DNA from: an uncultured Lachnospiraceae bacterium
GTDB taxonomy: Bacteria > Bacillota_A > Clostridia > Lachnospirales > Lachnospiraceae
Direction: 5' to 3'
DNA length: 23,270 nucleotides
NCBI GenBank assembly: GCA_910587495.1
Contig: CAJUMT010000022.1
Coordinates: forward strand, 2,438 to 25,707
Positions 21,979 through 23,270 of this stretch are shown piece by piece (the first letter of the stretch is position 1; every line of letters begins with the position of its first letter). Below the pieces are notes generated by a model. The model was not told the DNA's origin and searched no databases. It saw nothing but the letters and a program-made list of their open reading frames with translations. The translations under genes and the position numbers were made by a program.

Positions 21979-23270
21979 ACGCCATCGCCCATGTACTGTA
22001 TGGCGGCAACACGCTCCTTGCACACGAAGTTGGAGCCGGCAAGACGTTCGAGATGATTGCTGCCGCTATGGAGAGTAAACGCCTGGGGCTTTGCACAAAA
22101 TCCATCGTCGTAGTTCCAAACCACTTAACAGAGCAAACGGCAGCGGAATGGCTGCGCCTGTACCCTGCAGCAAATATTCTCGTCACTACCAAAAAGGATT
22201 TTGAAACTGCAAACAGAAAGAAATTCTGCGCCAGGATTGCAACCAGCGACATCGACGCCGTTATCATCGGGCATAGTCAGTTTGAACGTATCCCAATCAG
22301 CAGGGAACGACAGGAAAGGTTGATTGAATCACAAATCGACGAAATCACAGAAGGTATCGCAGAAGTAAAAGCCAGTGGCGGGGAACGTTTCACCGTAAAG
22401 CAGTTAGAGCGCACCAAGAAAAGTCTGGAAGAACGTCTGGAAAAATTACAGGCAAATAACCGCAAGGATGACGTCGTGACGTTTGAGGAACTGGGCGTAG
22501 ACATGATGTTTGTGGACGAGTCGGACAACTATAAGAACTTGTTCCTGTATACAAAAATGCGTAATGTTGCCGGCCTTTCCACTTCTGACGCACAGAAATC
22601 CTCTGATATGTTCGCCAAGTGCCAGTATCTGGATGAAATCACAGGCGGTAGAGGTATCGTGTTCGCCACGGGAACCCCAATCAGCAACAGTATCACCGAG
22701 ATGTATACTGTGCAAAGATACCTGCAATACAACCGCTTACAGGAGCTTGGTTTGGTTCACTTTGACACATGGGCTTCGACCTTTGGAGAAACGACCACAG
22801 CGCTGGAGCTTGCCCCGGAAGGAACCGGATACCGTGCCAGAACCCGCTTCGCCAAGTTCTTCAACCTTCCTGAGCTGATGCAGGTTTTCAAGGAAGTGGC
22901 GGACATCAAGACTGCCGACCAGTTGAATCTTCCAACACCAGAGGTGGAGTACCATAATATCGTGTCCGAGCCGACACAGCACCAACAGGAAATGGTGAAG
23001 GAGCTGTCAAAACGTGCGGAAAAGGTACACAGCGGTCTCGACTCACATATCGACAACATGTTAAAGATAACGTCCGACGGACGCAAGCTGGGGCTTGACC
23101 AGCGTATCATCAACCCACTGCTCCCGGACGAGCCAAGCACGAAGGTTAATATGTGTGTCGCAAACGTGCTGAAACACTGGCGTGAAGGCGATTCTGAAAA
23201 GCTTACACAACTGATTTTCTGTGACGTTTCCACGCCGTCTGCAGGCACATCCGAAGAAGGAACAGGTTTC
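21876..23270 (+). pseudogene. conjugative-element DEAD/SNF2-type helicase, 5'-truncated, runs off the window
   Basis: One open frame of 465 codons continues past the window edge without a stop. It begins in the middle of the protein at YNEKFNATRPREYDGSHI, right at the IS junction. It has the ATP-binding motif EVGAGKTFEM (GAGKT at 22032-22046), a Walker B-type VDESDNYKNLF (DESD at 22515-22526), motif III-like FATGTPISNS (from 22662), and the GYRARTRFAKFFNLPEL and DGRKLGLDQRIINP segments. These are typical of the very large helicase/DNA-methylase proteins of Tn916/Tn1549-like integrative conjugative elements in gut Firmicutes. The 5' part, including any start codon, was lost at the junction, so this copy is probably dead. 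Its codon usage looks more GC-rich than the sugar genes, consistent with a separate origin. Confidence 0.85.

Noticed and set aside
22510..22878. Open frames on both strands between 21875 and 23250
   Set aside because: They lie within the continuous helicase frame, which carries all recognisable motifs.

Overview
The window looks like a chromosomal segment of a gut-type Firmicute, most likely a Lachnospiraceae relative. This rests on the AGGAGG-type ribosome binding sites, a CUT1 sugar transporter without its own ATPase gene, a YesL-type membrane protein, a YesN-like AraC regulator, and a Tn916/Tn1549-type conjugative-element helicase at the right edge. Its core, about 2.4-21.1 kb, is a beta-glucan utilisation and sensing locus flanked by debris of one transposase family.

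Layout, left to right. 1-1253: a 5'-truncated IS transposase with its right terminal repeat. 1359-2179: a promoter and a yesL-like gene (+). 2245-2336: a structured intergenic repeat. 2390-8466 (all -): a lipoprotein sugar-binding protein, two permeases and a GH3 beta-glucosidase with permuted domain order, read from a promoter near 8400. 8473-10887 (-): a GH94 phosphorylase of the cellobiose phosphorylase type. 10888-11251: a divergent control region with an unusual structured leader. 11252-11992 (+): an AraC regulator. 11999-12095: a second copy of the structured repeat. 12131-17732 (-): a secreted multidomain GH16 endo-beta-glucanase downstream of a GH94 laminaribiose phosphorylase. 17746-17906: 68-bp tandem repeats in that operon's promoter region. 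17922-21063 (-): a methyl-accepting chemotaxis protein downstream of a lipoprotein sugar-binding protein that has no transporter. 21142-21519: promoter and a series of hairpins. 21520-23270: the left part of an IS transposase joined abruptly to a 5'-truncated conjugative-element helicase, which runs off the window.

Inferred pathway: the secreted GH16 enzyme cuts beta-1,3 or mixed beta-1,3/1,4-glucan. The binding protein and two permeases import the oligosaccharides, probably using a shared MsmX-type ATPase encoded elsewhere. In the cytoplasm, two GH94 phosphorylases of different specificity release glucose 1-phosphate, and GH3 hydrolyses other beta-glucosides. The second binding protein and the chemoreceptor may steer cells toward the same sugars.

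The two most notable non-coding signals are these. (1) A shared operator-like motif (AAAATCATG followed by ATAAT-like bases) begins exactly 46 nt upstream of the -10 box in three minus-strand promoters that all lack a -35 box; a weaker match with the same spacing precedes the laminaribiose phosphorylase. It probably marks the AraC regulon. (2) The 5' leader of the first GH94 gene can fold into a three-way junction with a mutually exclusive alternative helix, as in an attenuator or riboswitch, unless it is a small inverted-repeat mobile element.
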